Below are positions 1 to 7,909 of a stretch of DNA of 64,000 bases, one piece after another. Within the stretch, counting starts at the first letter, position 1. The number at the start of each line of letters is the position of its first letter. Made by a program: the position numbers and the translations under genes. Location: positions 124,001 through 188,000 of the forward strand of contig CANMEE010000002.1 in NCBI GenBank assembly GCA_947496865.1. The letters run 5' to 3'. The notes under the pieces were generated by a model, which saw only the letters and a program-made list of their open reading frames with translations, did not search any database and had not been told where the DNA came from. The stretch is from an uncultured Sphingomonadaceae bacterium. GTDB taxonomy: Bacteria; Pseudomonadota; Alphaproteobacteria; Sphingomonadales; Sphingomonadaceae.

Positions 1-2
1 GC

Positions 3-653
3 GAACAGGAACGGCAAGAAATTTTAGCGGCGATAGGATGTAAAATTGTCGCACTTGTCAGTGATGCAGGCACCCCGCTTATCTCTGACCCCGGTTACAA
101 GCTGGTTCGCGACGCGCGAGCGCAAGGCGCCTATGTCACCACAATACCGGGGCCAAGCGCCGTGATTGCCGCACTGACGCTATCCGGATTACCTAGCGAT
201 CGATTTTTGTTCGAAGGGTTTCTGCCAAGCAAAATGAAAGCACGGGGTGAGGCGCTGGCGGAATTGAAAGCGATCAAAGCGACGTTGATTTTCTATGAAA
301 ATGGATCGCGGCTTGGCGGGATGCTGGCAGATGCGGTTGCCAATTTGGGCGATCGTCCAGCCGCCGTGATTCGTGAAATCACCAAAAAATTCGAAGAAAC
401 GGTGACCGGCAGCTTGGCCGAATTGGCAAGCCGCTATGCTGCTGAAAAGCCAAAAGGCGAGATTGCCGTTGTGATCGGACCGCCGGGCGCAGCAAAGCCT
501 GCAAGTCGTACCGATATTGAAGATGCGCTGCGTGAAGCTTTGGAGCGGCTTCCGGCCTCCAAAGCCGCGGGCGAAGTGGCGCGCACTTATGGGACAGATC
601 GCAAAGAATTATATGAACTGGCCAATCGCTGGAAAGCGGAAGGCCAGCAGTGA
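3..653 (+). CDS. rsmI: 16S rRNA (cytidine1402-2'-O)-methyltransferase RsmI, 5'-truncated by the window edge
   Basis: The reading frame is open from the first bases and ends at TGA 651–653, so the start lies outside the window. The visible N-terminal part contains the family signature LVSDAGTPLISDPG, and further on a PGPSA turn and FLFEGFLP, all typical of the tetrapyrrole-methylase fold of RsmI. The family uses SAM to 2'-O-methylate C1402 of 16S rRNA in the decoding centre. About 216 residues are visible of the usual roughly 280. The stop overlaps the GTG of the next gene, suggesting translational coupling. The rsmI–yraN order is a conserved arrangement in Alphaproteobacteria (established knowledge). 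Confidence 0.95.
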   Translation, partial: EQERQEILAAIGCKIVALVSDAGTPLISDPGYKLVRDARAQGAYVTTIPGPSAVIAALTLSGLPSDRFLFEGFLPSKMKARGEALAELKAIKATLIFYENGSRLGGMLADAVANLGDRPAAVIREITKKFEETVTGSLAELASRYAAEKPKGEIAVVIGPPGAAKPASRTDIEDALREALERLPASKAAGEVARTYGTDRKELYELANRWKAEGQQ

Positions 654-1003
654 AAAGAGAGCGCGCCGAACAGCAAGGACGGCGCGCAGAGAGCATTGCT
701 GCAGGGTGGTTGCGCCTCCATGGCTGGCGTATATTGGCCCAACGCGTCCGAACAGCGCGCGGCGAGGTGGATTTGGTTGCAAAACGGCGCAACCTCGTCG
801 CCTTTGTTGAAGTCAAAGCCCGCACGAAGACAAAGGATCTAGAGACAGCCATTGACCTCCATCGATTGAAACGGGTCGCGGCAGCTGCTGAAATTCTCTA
901 TCCTGAATATTGCCAAAACGGCGAAGATGCACGGATTGATGTAATATTGGTTGCACCGCGCCGCTTGCCGACCCATTTAACCAATGTCTGGCATGGATTT
1001 TAA
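650..1003 (+). CDS. YraN/UPF0102 family putative endonuclease-like protein
   Basis: This 117-residue protein starts at a GTG that overlaps the rsmI stop (GTGA). It carries the family pattern: an N-terminal helix with GRRAE, then RTARGEVDLVA and FVEVKART, which match the E-x-D-x-V and VEVK residues of the PD-(D/E)xK-like fold found in UPF0102 proteins. Length agrees with the family (about 110–125 residues). Biochemical function is unproven, although the fold suggests a Holliday-junction-resolvase-like nuclease. Its position directly after rsmI and before gshB is the usual alphaproteobacterial context. Confidence 0.9.
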   Translation: MKRERAEQQGRRAESIAAGWLRLHGWRILAQRVRTARGEVDLVAKRRNLVAFVEVKARTKTKDLETAIDLHRLKRVAAAAEILYPEYCQNGEDARIDVILVAPRRLPTHLTNVWHGF

Positions 1004-1014
1004 TCCAGTCAATC

Positions 1015-1044
1015 CCAACCACGTAAGAACCAACCACGTAAGAA
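1015..1044. repeat. Two perfect tandem 15-bp copies upstream of gshB
   Basis: The 15-mer CCAACCACGTAAGAA occurs at 1015–1029 and again at 1030–1044, directly abutting. The repeat occupies most of the 50-bp gap between the yraN-like gene and gshB and ends 9 bases before the gshB ATG. It probably contributes the leader and weak ribosome-binding sequence of gshB. A recent slippage duplication is the simplest explanation. Confidence 0.9.
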
Positions 1045-1053
1045 AGCGCTTCT

Positions 1054-2001
1054 ATGACCCTGAAAATTGCCATGCAAATGGATCCGATGGAAACCGTAAA
1101 TATTGCAGGGGACAGCAGTTTCGCGCTGATGATCGCGGCCCAGAAACGTGGGCACAAGCTCTATCATTATGATGTCAAAGACCTGACCTATCTGGCGGGC
1201 CGGCTGACCACACTGGCGCATCCAGTGCATGTGCAGCAGGTCGAAGGCGATCATTATGAATTTGGTGAACAGGTGCGACTGGACCTTGGCAGCGACATTG
1301 ATGTCGTGCTGATGCGGCAGGATCCGCCCTTTGATGTCGGCTATATCACGGCGACCCATTTGCTGGAACGGATTGAGGGCGAGACGCTGGTGGTCAACAA
1401 CCCGGTGTCCGTGCGCAATGCGCCAGAGAAAGTCTATGTGCTCGATTATGCGCAATATATGCCGCCGACATTGGTCAGCCGAAACATTGATGAAATTCGC
1501 GCCTTTCAGGCCGAGCATGGCGGCATTGTTGTCAAACCACTACACGGCAATGGTGGCAAAGCGATTTTCCTGGTGCCAGAAGATGGCAGCAATTTGAGTG
1601 CCTTAATAGAGGTTTTTAACCAGACTTGGCCAGAGCCCCATATGATCCAGCCCTTTCTTCCCGAGGTTCAGGACGGCGACAAACGCATCGTCTTGGTGGA
1701 CGGCGAAGTGGCTGGCGCAATCAACCGCAAGCCCGGCAAAGGCGAGTTCCGCTCCAATCTGGCGCAAGGCGGCTATGCCGAAGCGGCAGGGTTGACCGAC
1801 CGCGAGAAAGAGATTTGCGCGGCGATGGGGCCAGACTTAAAAAGGCTCGGGCTGCTATTTGTTGGCATTGACGTGATTGGCGGCAAATGGCTGACCGAGA
1901 TTAATGTGACATCGCCGACGGGGATTGTCGCGATCGACAAGTTTAATGGTACCGATACGTCGGGGATGATCTGGGATGCGATTGAACGGCGGTTGGGGTG
2001 A
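1054..2001 (+). CDS. gshB: Glutathione synthetase
   Basis: The 315-residue protein begins MTLKIAMQMDPMETVNI, as in bacterial GshB. Visible features are the RQDPPFD motif, the NNPVSVRNAPEK segment, the ATP-grasp region with VVKPLHGNGG, the KRIVLVDGE strand and the C-terminal LTEINVTSPTG metal/ATP-binding motif. The enzyme joins glycine to gamma-glutamylcysteine using ATP, completing glutathione synthesis in the cytoplasm. Length matches the family (about 315). It lies 50 bp downstream of the yraN-like gene on the same strand. The leader contains a 15-bp tandem duplication. Confidence 0.97.
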   Translation: MTLKIAMQMDPMETVNIAGDSSFALMIAAQKRGHKLYHYDVKDLTYLAGRLTTLAHPVHVQQVEGDHYEFGEQVRLDLGSDIDVVLMRQDPPFDVGYITATHLLERIEGETLVVNNPVSVRNAPEKVYVLDYAQYMPPTLVSRNIDEIRAFQAEHGGIVVKPLHGNGGKAIFLVPEDGSNLSALIEVFNQTWPEPHMIQPFLPEVQDGDKRIVLVDGEVAGAINRKPGKGEFRSNLAQGGYAEAAGLTDREKEICAAMGPDLKRLGLLFVGIDVIGGKWLTEINVTSPTGIVAIDKFNGTDTSGMIWDAIERRLG

Positions 2002-2010
2002 ATAGAGAAG

Positions 2011-2041
2011 GTCTGCTTCATCCCGAAAGCGGACACTAGCG
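2011..2041 (-). repeat. Intergenic hairpin repeat, half-unit A (copy 1)
   Basis: Read on the minus strand this is CTAGTGTCCGCTTTCGGGAT followed by GAAGCAGAC. It is one of six copies of a repeat family in the window; the others lie between 20.1 and 24.1 kb. It sits in the gap between the convergent gshB and cytochrome b561 genes. A-units form an imperfect hairpin around GCTTT/AAAGC. Confidence 0.8.
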
Positions 2042-2062
2042 GATTGACCAATAAATTAGCAA

Positions 2063-2605
2063 TTATCCATTAGCCCGTCCAAACCACATCCGGCCCAAAA
2101 GCCCGTCTCTTTTCACGAAGTGATGATAAAGGGCTGCGCCAGCATGAAAGACAAAAAATATCAGCATTGCTCTGGCTCCAATGCCGTGCGGGAGTCTTGG
2201 TTTAAAATCCCAAAAATCAGGCAGGGACGCCGCCGATTCACCGAAGATGATGGACCCGGCGCCGGAAAGCATCATCATTCCGGTGCCGCTAGCGATCATA
2301 CCAAAAATAACAATATAGAACAGAATATGCACAGCCCGTGATGCGCGATCCTGCCAAACAGGCATCGCTATAGATTCCGGCTTTTTGTCCGCGAACAACC
2401 ACCAGAGGATCCTCAACACGGTAAGAACCAAAACCGTAATCCCAAGTGCTATGTGAACGCGCAAAAACTCGGCCTTTGCAACTGCGTCTTCCATGCCACC
2501 AGCGCGAAATCCTGAAACAAGCAATGCAACTATCAGCAATGCGCTTAGCCAATGGATAGTAATGGCAACAGAACCATATTGATCGTTCGAGCTTTTGGCA
2601 GGCAT
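2063..2605 (-). CDS. Cytochrome b561-family membrane protein
   Basis: The 180-residue protein has four predicted membrane spans. It shows the di-haem b561 pattern: a histidine in the first span (TIHWL), RVHIALGI in the second, HILFYIVIF in the third and FHAGAALYHHF in the fourth. Proteins of this family move electrons between quinol and an acceptor in the inner membrane; the partner is not evident. A ribosome-binding site (AGGAT) precedes the ATG. It is the last gene of a marR–monooxygenase–b561 operon, 13 bp after the monooxygenase stop. Confidence 0.9.
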   Translation of the reverse strand: MPAKSSNDQYGSVAITIHWLSALLIVALLVSGFRAGGMEDAVAKAEFLRVHIALGITVLVLTVLRILWWLFADKKPESIAMPVWQDRASRAVHILFYIVIFGMIASGTGMMMLSGAGSIIFGESAASLPDFWDFKPRLPHGIGARAMLIFFVFHAGAALYHHFVKRDGLLGRMWFGRANG

Positions 2606-2618
2606 GATAATATCCTAA

Positions 2619-2990
2619 CTATGCGACGCAGTGACCGGGGATCGTCATTTTTTTGAATAAATGAGGCGATACTTTTGCACTGTCTGGATATTGTCCGATG
2701 CGTTTCTGGAATTCCGGATTGGTGAAGGCATTGCGAAAGCTCTCAACAGTTTCCCAAACGGCATAGTTGATAAAAGTTGGACTGCCGCCGATGCCCTTAT
2801 GCATCTGGGTGGAGATATATCCCGGTTGAGCTTTCATAAATTTTGCATCATGGGACCAAGCTTCGATCAACGCGTCTTCGTCGGCCGGATCAATGGTGAA
2901 CACATTAATGAGAACAATCGAACCGTCTTCATTGGTTTGCATTTGATCCATTAGACTAACGGTATCGTTAAGCTCTTTTACATTTGGCAT
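2619..2990 (-). CDS. Antibiotic biosynthesis monooxygenase (ABM) domain protein
   Basis: This 123-residue protein has the ABM ferredoxin-like fold signature: VLINVFTIDPADEDALIEAW, then PGYISTQMHKGI, then FINYAVWETVESFRNAF. The family includes quinone monooxygenases and haem-degrading relatives, but many members are uncharacterised, so the substrate is unknown. It lies between a MarR regulator (21 bp upstream) and a b561 cytochrome (13 bp downstream). This suggests a small redox or quinone-stress operon controlled by the regulator. Confidence 0.85.
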   Translation of the reverse strand: MPNVKELNDTVSLMDQMQTNEDGSIVLINVFTIDPADEDALIEAWSHDAKFMKAQPGYISTQMHKGIGGSPTFINYAVWETVESFRNAFTNPEFQKRIGQYPDSAKVSPHLFKKMTIPGHCVA

Positions 2991-3011
2991 TTTGGAGTTT
3001 CCTTGTCCGTT

Positions 3012-3464
3012 TCAGTTCAGAATTTCAGATTGCTCTCGAATGGTTTGCAATGCTGTTTGGAGGTCCGTCAATTGTTTGACCGCCAAGTCGCTTGAAAGTG
3101 CATTTACCCATGAGGTTTGCGCTTCGTTGATTTTGGCAATGACCTTTTCACCTTCATCGCTCAGCGAAAAGATCGGCGCGCGTTTGTGATCTATGTTCGC
3201 TGCACTCGTGATCAAACCGAGTTCTTCAAGATCATTGATTATGCGTTGAACGCCCTGCCTAGCCAGACCCATGCGTCTCGCGATCTGCGAAACAGTCAAC
3301 GGCTGTCCGTCCTCGTCTATTGCACCCATAATTTGCCATCGCGCACTGGTGAGGCCAAACGGCTTTGTAATCCGGTTGCCAGCGCTGAGCAATTCTCCAT
3401 TGACCCGGAATATTTCCAAAATCAGCTCGGTGAGCGCTTGTCCCTTTGCGGTCCGTTTTTTCAT
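3012..3464 (-). CDS. MarR-family transcriptional regulator
   Basis: The 150-residue protein starts MKKRTAKGQALTELILEIF and contains the winged HTH LTVSQIARRMGLARQGVQRI followed by a wing with HKRAPIFSLSDEGE. I choose ATG 3464 rather than the upstream TTG at 3500, because that TTG is part of a TTGACA −35 box within a palindrome. The predicted transcription start falls at or next to the ATG, so the mRNA may be leaderless. It heads the operon with the ABM protein and cytochrome b561, and probably represses it from the overlapping inverted repeat. Confidence 0.9.
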   Translation of the reverse strand: MKKRTAKGQALTELILEIFRVNGELLSAGNRITKPFGLTSARWQIMGAIDEDGQPLTVSQIARRMGLARQGVQRIINDLEELGLITSAANIDHKRAPIFSLSDEGEKVIAKINEAQTSWVNALSSDLAVKQLTDLQTALQTIREQSEILN

Positions 3465-3468
3465 ATGC

Positions 3469-3515
3469 ACTACATAACCAATATGACAATGTGTTGTCAA
3501 TACTGGCTATGTAGT
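3469..3515 (-). promoter_or_regulatory. Palindromic promoter/operator of the marR operon
   Basis: On the minus strand TTGACA (3500–3495), an 18-bp spacer and TATGTA (3476–3471) form a sigma70-type promoter. The whole segment is an imperfect inverted repeat with outer arms ACTACATA (3469–3476) and TATGTAGT (3508–3515), centred near 3492. Such a palindrome over the core promoter is the expected arrangement for MarR autorepression. The promoter elements are seen in sequence; the regulator–site pairing is inference. Confidence 0.7.
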
Positions 3516-3578
3516 TCTAACTGAGTTTTATCCTACGTCCGCTTTTACGCTCATTTCGAACATGACGCGAAGAAAGGC

Positions 3579-4478
3579 TCATCCCGCGCGCGGATGCGCA
3601 TTCTGATACACGTCGAGCAAATGCGCCGCATCGACCGCTGTATAAACTTGCGTCGAGCTTAAACTCGCATGACCCAGCAATTCTTGCAGGCTTCGCAGAT
3701 CGGCGCCGCCAGCCAAGAGATGCGTCGCAAAGCTGTGGCGCAGGGCATGAGGCGTGGTTTTGTCCGATATACCAAGCTTCCCGCGGGCTTGCTGCACCAC
3801 GCGTCTAATGAGGTTGGGCGAGAGCGGTCCGCCCCGTTTGCCGCGGAATATGGCTTTGTCCGGTGCCATCACATGCGGGCATAAATCGATATAATGCTCT
3901 ATCGCCGCGCGCACCTGTGGGAGTAAGGGCACAATCCGCGTCTTGCCGCGTTTGCCGGTTACGCGGAGTGTTTCGGACAGCGGCAGCTCTTCGGCAGTCA
4001 GATCGAGCGCTTCGCTTATCCGCAGGCCAGAACCGTATAGCAACAGAAGAACCGCCCAATCGCGCGCGCCGACCCAATCTTCGCCGGCGCTTTCGGCAAT
4101 GTCTTCCGCCATCGCCACAATATCGTCGGGCGAGGCAGGTCGGGGCACGCCGCGTGTTACTTTTGGACCTTTGATTTTTGGTATTTGTGAGTCATCGCCG
4201 CCGACAAATTTCAGGAAGGCGCGGATGGCGGATAATTCCCGGGCAGCGCTATTGTTGGATAAGTCATCGCCACGGCGAAAGGCGAGATAGGAGCGAATAT
4301 CTGTTTGCTTGAGCGCTTTGATTTGGGTGGCACCTATTGCGCCGCCAAGATGGTCCGTTAGAAAGGCGCAAAAGCGCTCTGCCGTGGTGACATAGGCCCG
4401 TACCGTATGCTGCGAACGCCGTCGCCCTTCGCGCAAATGGCGGGAAAAGTCCTGGATGAGGGCGGTTGTGCTGTCCAT
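3579..4478 (-). CDS. xerC: Tyrosine recombinase XerC
   Basis: The 299-residue recombinase has the N-terminal core-binding domain (about 1–95) and a catalytic domain with all expected residues: R153 in GSGLRISEAL, K176 in TGKRGKTR, H244 and R247 in HALRHSFATHLL, H270 in LLGHASLSS and Y279 in VYT. Length and motifs match XerC, which acts with XerD at dif to resolve chromosome dimers. It is probably a core gene, distinct from the two island recombinases. Convergence with other genes is absent; hemW lies upstream on the same strand. Confidence 0.93.
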   Translation of the reverse strand: MDSTTALIQDFSRHLREGRRRSQHTVRAYVTTAERFCAFLTDHLGGAIGATQIKALKQTDIRSYLAFRRGDDLSNNSAARELSAIRAFLKFVGGDDSQIPKIKGPKVTRGVPRPASPDDIVAMAEDIAESAGEDWVGARDWAVLLLLYGSGLRISEALDLTAEELPLSETLRVTGKRGKTRIVPLLPQVRAAIEHYIDLCPHVMAPDKAIFRGKRGGPLSPNLIRRVVQQARGKLGISDKTTPHALRHSFATHLLAGGADLRSLQELLGHASLSSTQVYTAVDAAHLLDVYQNAHPRAG

Positions 4479-4534
4479 GGGTAGAATCTAGCAGACTCAA
4501 AGTGAAAGTCCACCAAAGGGCTTGGCAGTCTACA

Positions 4535-5731
4535 TCAACTGTGAAGGACGTCAGCAATTGCCTTTGGCAATATGGCATCGAGCAACGGCATGCCTTTTGG
4601 CTGGACCGTGATGCGGTCAGCATCCCGCTTAACAAGACCTAGATCACAGAGCTTCTGAACCTCCGTCTCATCAACCATTGCCGCTATCGTCAATCCAGTT
4701 TTCTCGGCCAAAGCTACCAAATCAATGCCTTCGCCCAGCCGCAGACCCATCATGAGGGCTTCCGCGGCCTGAACATCGGGTGACAGCATTTGCTCCACTT
4801 TCAAACCATTGCCGTTGCGTTCCACCGCAGAAAGGAAATTTTCCGGCTTCCTATGCCGCTCCGTTGCGGTGTTCAGCCGCCGTCCGTGCGCGCCGGGGCC
4901 GATGCCGACATAGTCGTCATAGCGCCAATAGGTCAGATTGTGGCGGCTCTCCTGACCGGGTCTTGCATGGTTGCTTATCTCATAAGCGGGCAGGCCGGCG
5001 GCGGCCGTTAGTTGCTGCGTCAACTCAAACATATCGGCGCAATGATCATCATCGGCAGGGACCAGAGCGCCGGTACGCACCAATGTTTCAAAGCGCGTTC
5101 CCGGCTCAATTGTGAGCTGATAGAGTGAAAGATGATCGGTGCCAAAACTCAGTGCTTTTTCCAATTCTGACTGCCAATTTTCGAGAGATTGGTTGGGCCG
5201 TGCATAAATCAGGTCAAAGCTGACGCGGGCGAAATTCTGCTGTGCGGTTTCGAGTGCGGCCAGCCCTTCTTTTACGTCATGGGCGCGGCCCAGAAATTTC
5301 AATGTTTCGTCATCAAGTGATTGTAATCCCAACGAAACCCGGTTCACTCCAGCAAGGGCAAGGTCGGCAAATCGACTGGCTTCAACCGAGGATGGATTGG
5401 CCTCCAGGGTGATCTCGCAATGGTCAGCCAAACCCCATAAAGCGCTAGCCTCTTCTATCAACATAGCGACGAGCCGAGGGTCCATCAGCGACGGAGTGCC
5501 ACCGCCGAAGAAAATCGAGCTTATCTGCCTGTTCCCATTAACTTTATATTCATGCCTGAGATCAAGAAGGAGGGCTGTCTGCCATGCATCGTGGTCCACT
5601 TGATCGCGGACATGGCTGTTAAAGTCGCAATAGGGACATTTGGCGATGCAAAATGGCCAATGAATATAGAGGGCCAGTCCATTCCGGTCCTTCGGCTTTG
5701 CAGAAATAGTGGAGGATGAAGCATGAAACAT
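4535..5731 (-). CDS. hemW: HemW, radical SAM haem chaperone (coproporphyrinogen III oxidase-like)
   Basis: The protein contains [24 protein letters not shown] near its N-terminus, giving the CxxxCxxC radical-SAM cluster motif, followed by [21 protein letters not shown] and [11 protein letters not shown]. It lacks features that would make it a true HemN and matches HemW, a haem-binding chaperone. I start it at ATG 5731 (398 residues), since a more upstream start would run further into the divergent CAP-domain gene. Even so the two 5' ends overlap by 9 bp. It often lies beside rdgB and rph in sphingomonads. Confidence 0.92.
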   Translation of the reverse strand: MFHASSSTISAKPKDRNGLALYIHWPFCIAKCPYCDFNSHVRDQVDHDAWQTALLLDLRHEYKVNGNRQISSIFFGGGTPSLMDPRLVAMLIEEASALWGLADHCEITLEANPSSVEASRFADLALAGVNRVSLGLQSLDDETLKFLGRAHDVKEGLAALETAQQNFARVSFDLIYARPNQSLENWQSELEKALSFGTDHLSLYQLTIEPGTRFETLVRTGALVPADDDHCADMFELTQQLTAAAGLPAYEISNHARPGQESRHNLTYWRYDDYVGIGPGAHGRRLNTATERHRKPENFLSAVERNGNGLKVEQMLSPDVQAAEALMMGLRLGEGIDLVALAEKTGLTIAAMVDETEVQKLCDLGLVKRDADRITVQPKGMPLLDAILPKAIADVLHS

Positions 5732-6448
5732 CGGCGTGTTAGTAGGTATCCCAGAACAGTCGTGCAAGCTGCAATGCTGGTTTTGCTGGTTGGTTGCGGC
5801 GGCGAAAGCGGCAGCAGCAATTCGCAGGTCACGCTTCCCGGCTCTCCGAGCCCAGCGCCTAGCCCGGCTCCAACCCCAGCGCCTGCTCCGACCCCTGCGC
5901 CAACGCCCGCGCCAACGCCCGCGCCAACTCCAGCGCCGACGCCCACTCCGGCTCCGACACCCACTCCGACCCCCACACCAACGCCGACGCCCACCCCATC
6001 ACCGCCGGGCAGTACGATGCTGGACGTCATGTTGGCTTCTCACAACGCCGCCCGCGCCGAAGTTGGCGTTCCTCCGGTCGAACTTGATGCTGCGCTTAAC
6101 GCGGCGGCCTTGGACTATGCAGAAACATTGATCGCCAATGGCCGATTTGAACATAGCCCGGGCTCTGCGCGACCGAATCAGGGCGAAAATCTATGGGCCG
6201 GAACAGCCAGCGCCTTTACCTTTCAGGATATGGTTGACGGATGGATTGACGAAAAGCGCTTTTTCGTCGCCGGGACTTTCCCCGACGTTAGTACAACAGG
6301 CCGTTGGCAGGATGTCGGTCATTATACCCAGATCATCTGGCGAAGCACGACCAAGATAGGTTGCGGCCTTGCCAGCAACGCCCAACGCGATGTCTTGGTG
6401 TGCCGCTATAGCCCGCCGGGCAACTTTATTGGTCGAACAGTCCCCTGA
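5723..6448 (+). CDS. CAP/SCP-domain lipoprotein with long Pro-Thr-Ala linker
   Basis: The start at 5723 is fixed by a GGAGGA box at 5711–5716. The 241-residue protein has an N-terminal signal with lipobox LLVGC. Then comes a low-complexity APTP/PTPT linker (about residues 40–92) and a CAP (SCP/PR-1-like) domain with [23 protein letters not shown] and [18 protein letters not shown]. The histidines and glutamate of the CAP cavity are present. It is predicted to be a lipid-anchored envelope protein with the CAP domain held away from the membrane. Bacterial CAP proteins are poorly understood. It is divergent from and overlaps hemW. Confidence 0.93.
   Translation: MKHRRVSRYPRTVVQAAMLVLLVGCGGESGSSNSQVTLPGSPSPAPSPAPTPAPAPTPAPTPAPTPAPTPAPTPTPAPTPTPTPTPTPTPTPSPPGSTMLDVMLASHNAARAEVGVPPVELDAALNAAALDYAETLIANGRFEHSPGSARPNQGENLWAGTASAFTFQDMVDGWIDEKRFFVAGTFPDVSTTGRWQDVGHYTQIIWRSTTKIGCGLASNAQRDVLVCRYSPPGNFIGRTVP
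5850..6005 (+). repeat. Low-complexity PT/PA-coding tandem repeat inside the CAP-domain gene
   Basis: The DNA is an imperfect tandem array of 6- and 12-bp units such as CCAACGCCCGCG and CCGACGCCCACT that encode APTP and PTPT. The first part is alanine-rich and the second threonine-rich, so at least two phases of expansion can be read. Such arrays are prone to length change. It acts as an extended linker between lipid anchor and domain. Confidence 0.9.
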
Positions 6449-6457
6449 TAGACGGGT

Positions 6458-7090
6458 TTAGTCGAAACAGGCTTTGACGAGCTTGTCGAAAGCATTGGCG
6501 CGATGGCTCATGTCATGTTTCTGCTGTGGATCAAGCTCTGCAAAAGTTTGCTCAAAACCAATCGGCTGAAACACCGGGTCATAGCCAAAGCCCAATGTGC
6601 CGCGCGGCGGCCAAACCAGATTGCCTTGCACGCGGCCTTCGAAAATTTCGGAATGTCCGTCGGGCCAGGCGAGGGCGAGGGTACAGACAAAATAAGCGCT
6701 GCGGTCGGTATCCGGGCCTAATTCTGCCAGCTTTCCTTCCACCTTACCCATTGCCATATACCAATCACGACCGGGTCCACCTTCATAGGTGTCGGCTTCG
6801 GCCCAATCGGCGGTATAGACGCCCGGCGCGCCATTGAGAGCGGTAACGCAGAGCCCGCTGTCGTCGGACAGCGCAACGCAATTGGCGCCCTCCGCACTGG
6901 CGCGTGCCTTTAGTAGCGCGTTTTCTGCAAAGGTCGTTCCGGTCTCTTCCGGCTCCGGCAAGTTCAACTCTCCGGCCGACACCGGTTCGATGCCAAAAGG
7001 AGCCAGCAAGGCGCGAATTTCTCGCACCTTACCCTGATTATGGCTGGCAATGATCAGCTTGCCCGGAGAGAGTTTACGGTGCTTGGTCAT
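6458..7090 (-). CDS. rdgB: Non-canonical purine NTP pyrophosphatase (Ham1/RdgB)
   Basis: This 210-residue protein has the RdgB signatures: [17 protein letters not shown] at the N-terminus, [35 protein letters not shown], and near the end GFGYDPVF and [11 protein letters not shown]. The enzyme hydrolyses dITP, XTP and related nucleotides to protect DNA and RNA. It follows rph by 8 bp on the same strand, the common rph–rdgB pair. Length is typical. Confidence 0.96.
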   Translation of the reverse strand: MTKHRKLSPGKLIIASHNQGKVREIRALLAPFGIEPVSAGELNLPEPEETGTTFAENALLKARASAEGANCVALSDDSGLCVTALNGAPGVYTADWAEADTYEGGPGRDWYMAMGKVEGKLAELGPDTDRSAYFVCTLALAWPDGHSEIFEGRVQGNLVWPPRGTLGFGYDPVFQPIGFEQTFAELDPQQKHDMSHRANAFDKLVKACFD

Positions 7091-7098
7091 CGGCGTTC

Positions 7099-7812
7099 TT
7101 AGGAGACCGCTTTATCCTGCGCCTCAAAAATCCGGTCGCAACCGATTTTGGCCAGCCGCATCAAGCGCATCAAACCTTCGTCATCAAAGGTCTCGCCTTC
7201 TGCCGTCGCCTGCGCTTCGGCAATATTACCATCGCCGGTCAGCACGAAATTGGCGTCAGCGCCAGCATTGCTATCCTCATCATAATCGAGGTCGAGCACC
7301 GGATTGCCGTTATAGATTCCACAGCTAATCGCAGCGATTTTCTGTTCAATCGGATCTTCGCTAATCAGTTTTTCATCGAGTAGGCCATTAACCGCAAGCC
7401 GCAAAGCAACCCATGCGCCGCTAATCGACGCAGTACGCGTACCGCCATCGGCCTGAATAACATCGCAATCGACCGTAATCTGGCGCTCGCCGAGTTTCTT
7501 CATATCCACCACGGCACGCAAAGAACGTCCGATAAGGCGTTGAATTTCCTGTGTCCGGCCAGACTGTTTGCCGCGTGCTGCTTCGCGGGAATTGCGGGTA
7601 TTTGTGGCGCGGGGCAACATCGAATATTCACCCGTGACCCAGCCTTCACCCTTGCCGCGCAGCCAAGGTGGGATGCGCTCTTCGATGCTCGCGGTACAAA
7701 TGACCTTGGTATCACCAAAGCTGATCAGGCAAGACCCCTCTGCATGTTTGGTAAATCCGGTTTCGATAGAAATAGAGCGCATCTCGTCGAGCGCGCGTCC
7801 TGATGGGCGCAT
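7099..7812 (-). CDS. rph: Ribonuclease PH
   Basis: The protein starts [20 protein letters not shown], the standard RNase PH N-terminus, with an AGGAGA ribosome-binding site seven bases upstream of ATG 7812. An in-frame start further upstream is therefore rejected. Later motifs are [30 protein letters not shown] and [18 protein letters not shown]. It trims tRNA 3' ends phosphorolytically. At 237 residues it has the family length. It is divergent from hrcA and probably co-transcribed with rdgB. Confidence 0.96.
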   Translation of the reverse strand: MRPSGRALDEMRSISIETGFTKHAEGSCLISFGDTKVICTASIEERIPPWLRGKGEGWVTGEYSMLPRATNTRNSREAARGKQSGRTQEIQRLIGRSLRAVVDMKKLGERQITVDCDVIQADGGTRTASISGAWVALRLAVNGLLDEKLISEDPIEQKIAAISCGIYNGNPVLDLDYDEDSNAGADANFVLTGDGNIAEAQATAEGETFDDEGLMRLMRLAKIGCDRIFEAQDKAVS

Positions 7813-7909
7813 GTGTGATTCTCCTGTGGATTGCTTGGGCAACGTCTTAGAACAGGCAGCTAATACTGCAAGGCTGGAATCAAATGAAAAATGATCCTAT
7901 CTACGACTA

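Noticed and set aside
3533-3550. A seventh copy of the hairpin repeat (TACGTCCGCTTTTACGC)
   Set aside because: Only part of the A half matches and no partner arm is present, so it is not distinguishable from chance.
5850-6005. CRISPR-like array
   Set aside because: The periodicity is a short coding repeat for proline, threonine and alanine with no spacers, and it is inside an open gene.
6470-6490. Second copy of the palindrome found in valS (GAGCTTGTCGAA)
   Set aside because: Here the bases encode the normal RdgB C-terminus and no inverted partner arm is nearby.
7843-7909. CIRCE operator upstream of hrcA
   Set aside because: No TTAGCACTC/GAGTGCTAA pair or close variant is visible in the gap.
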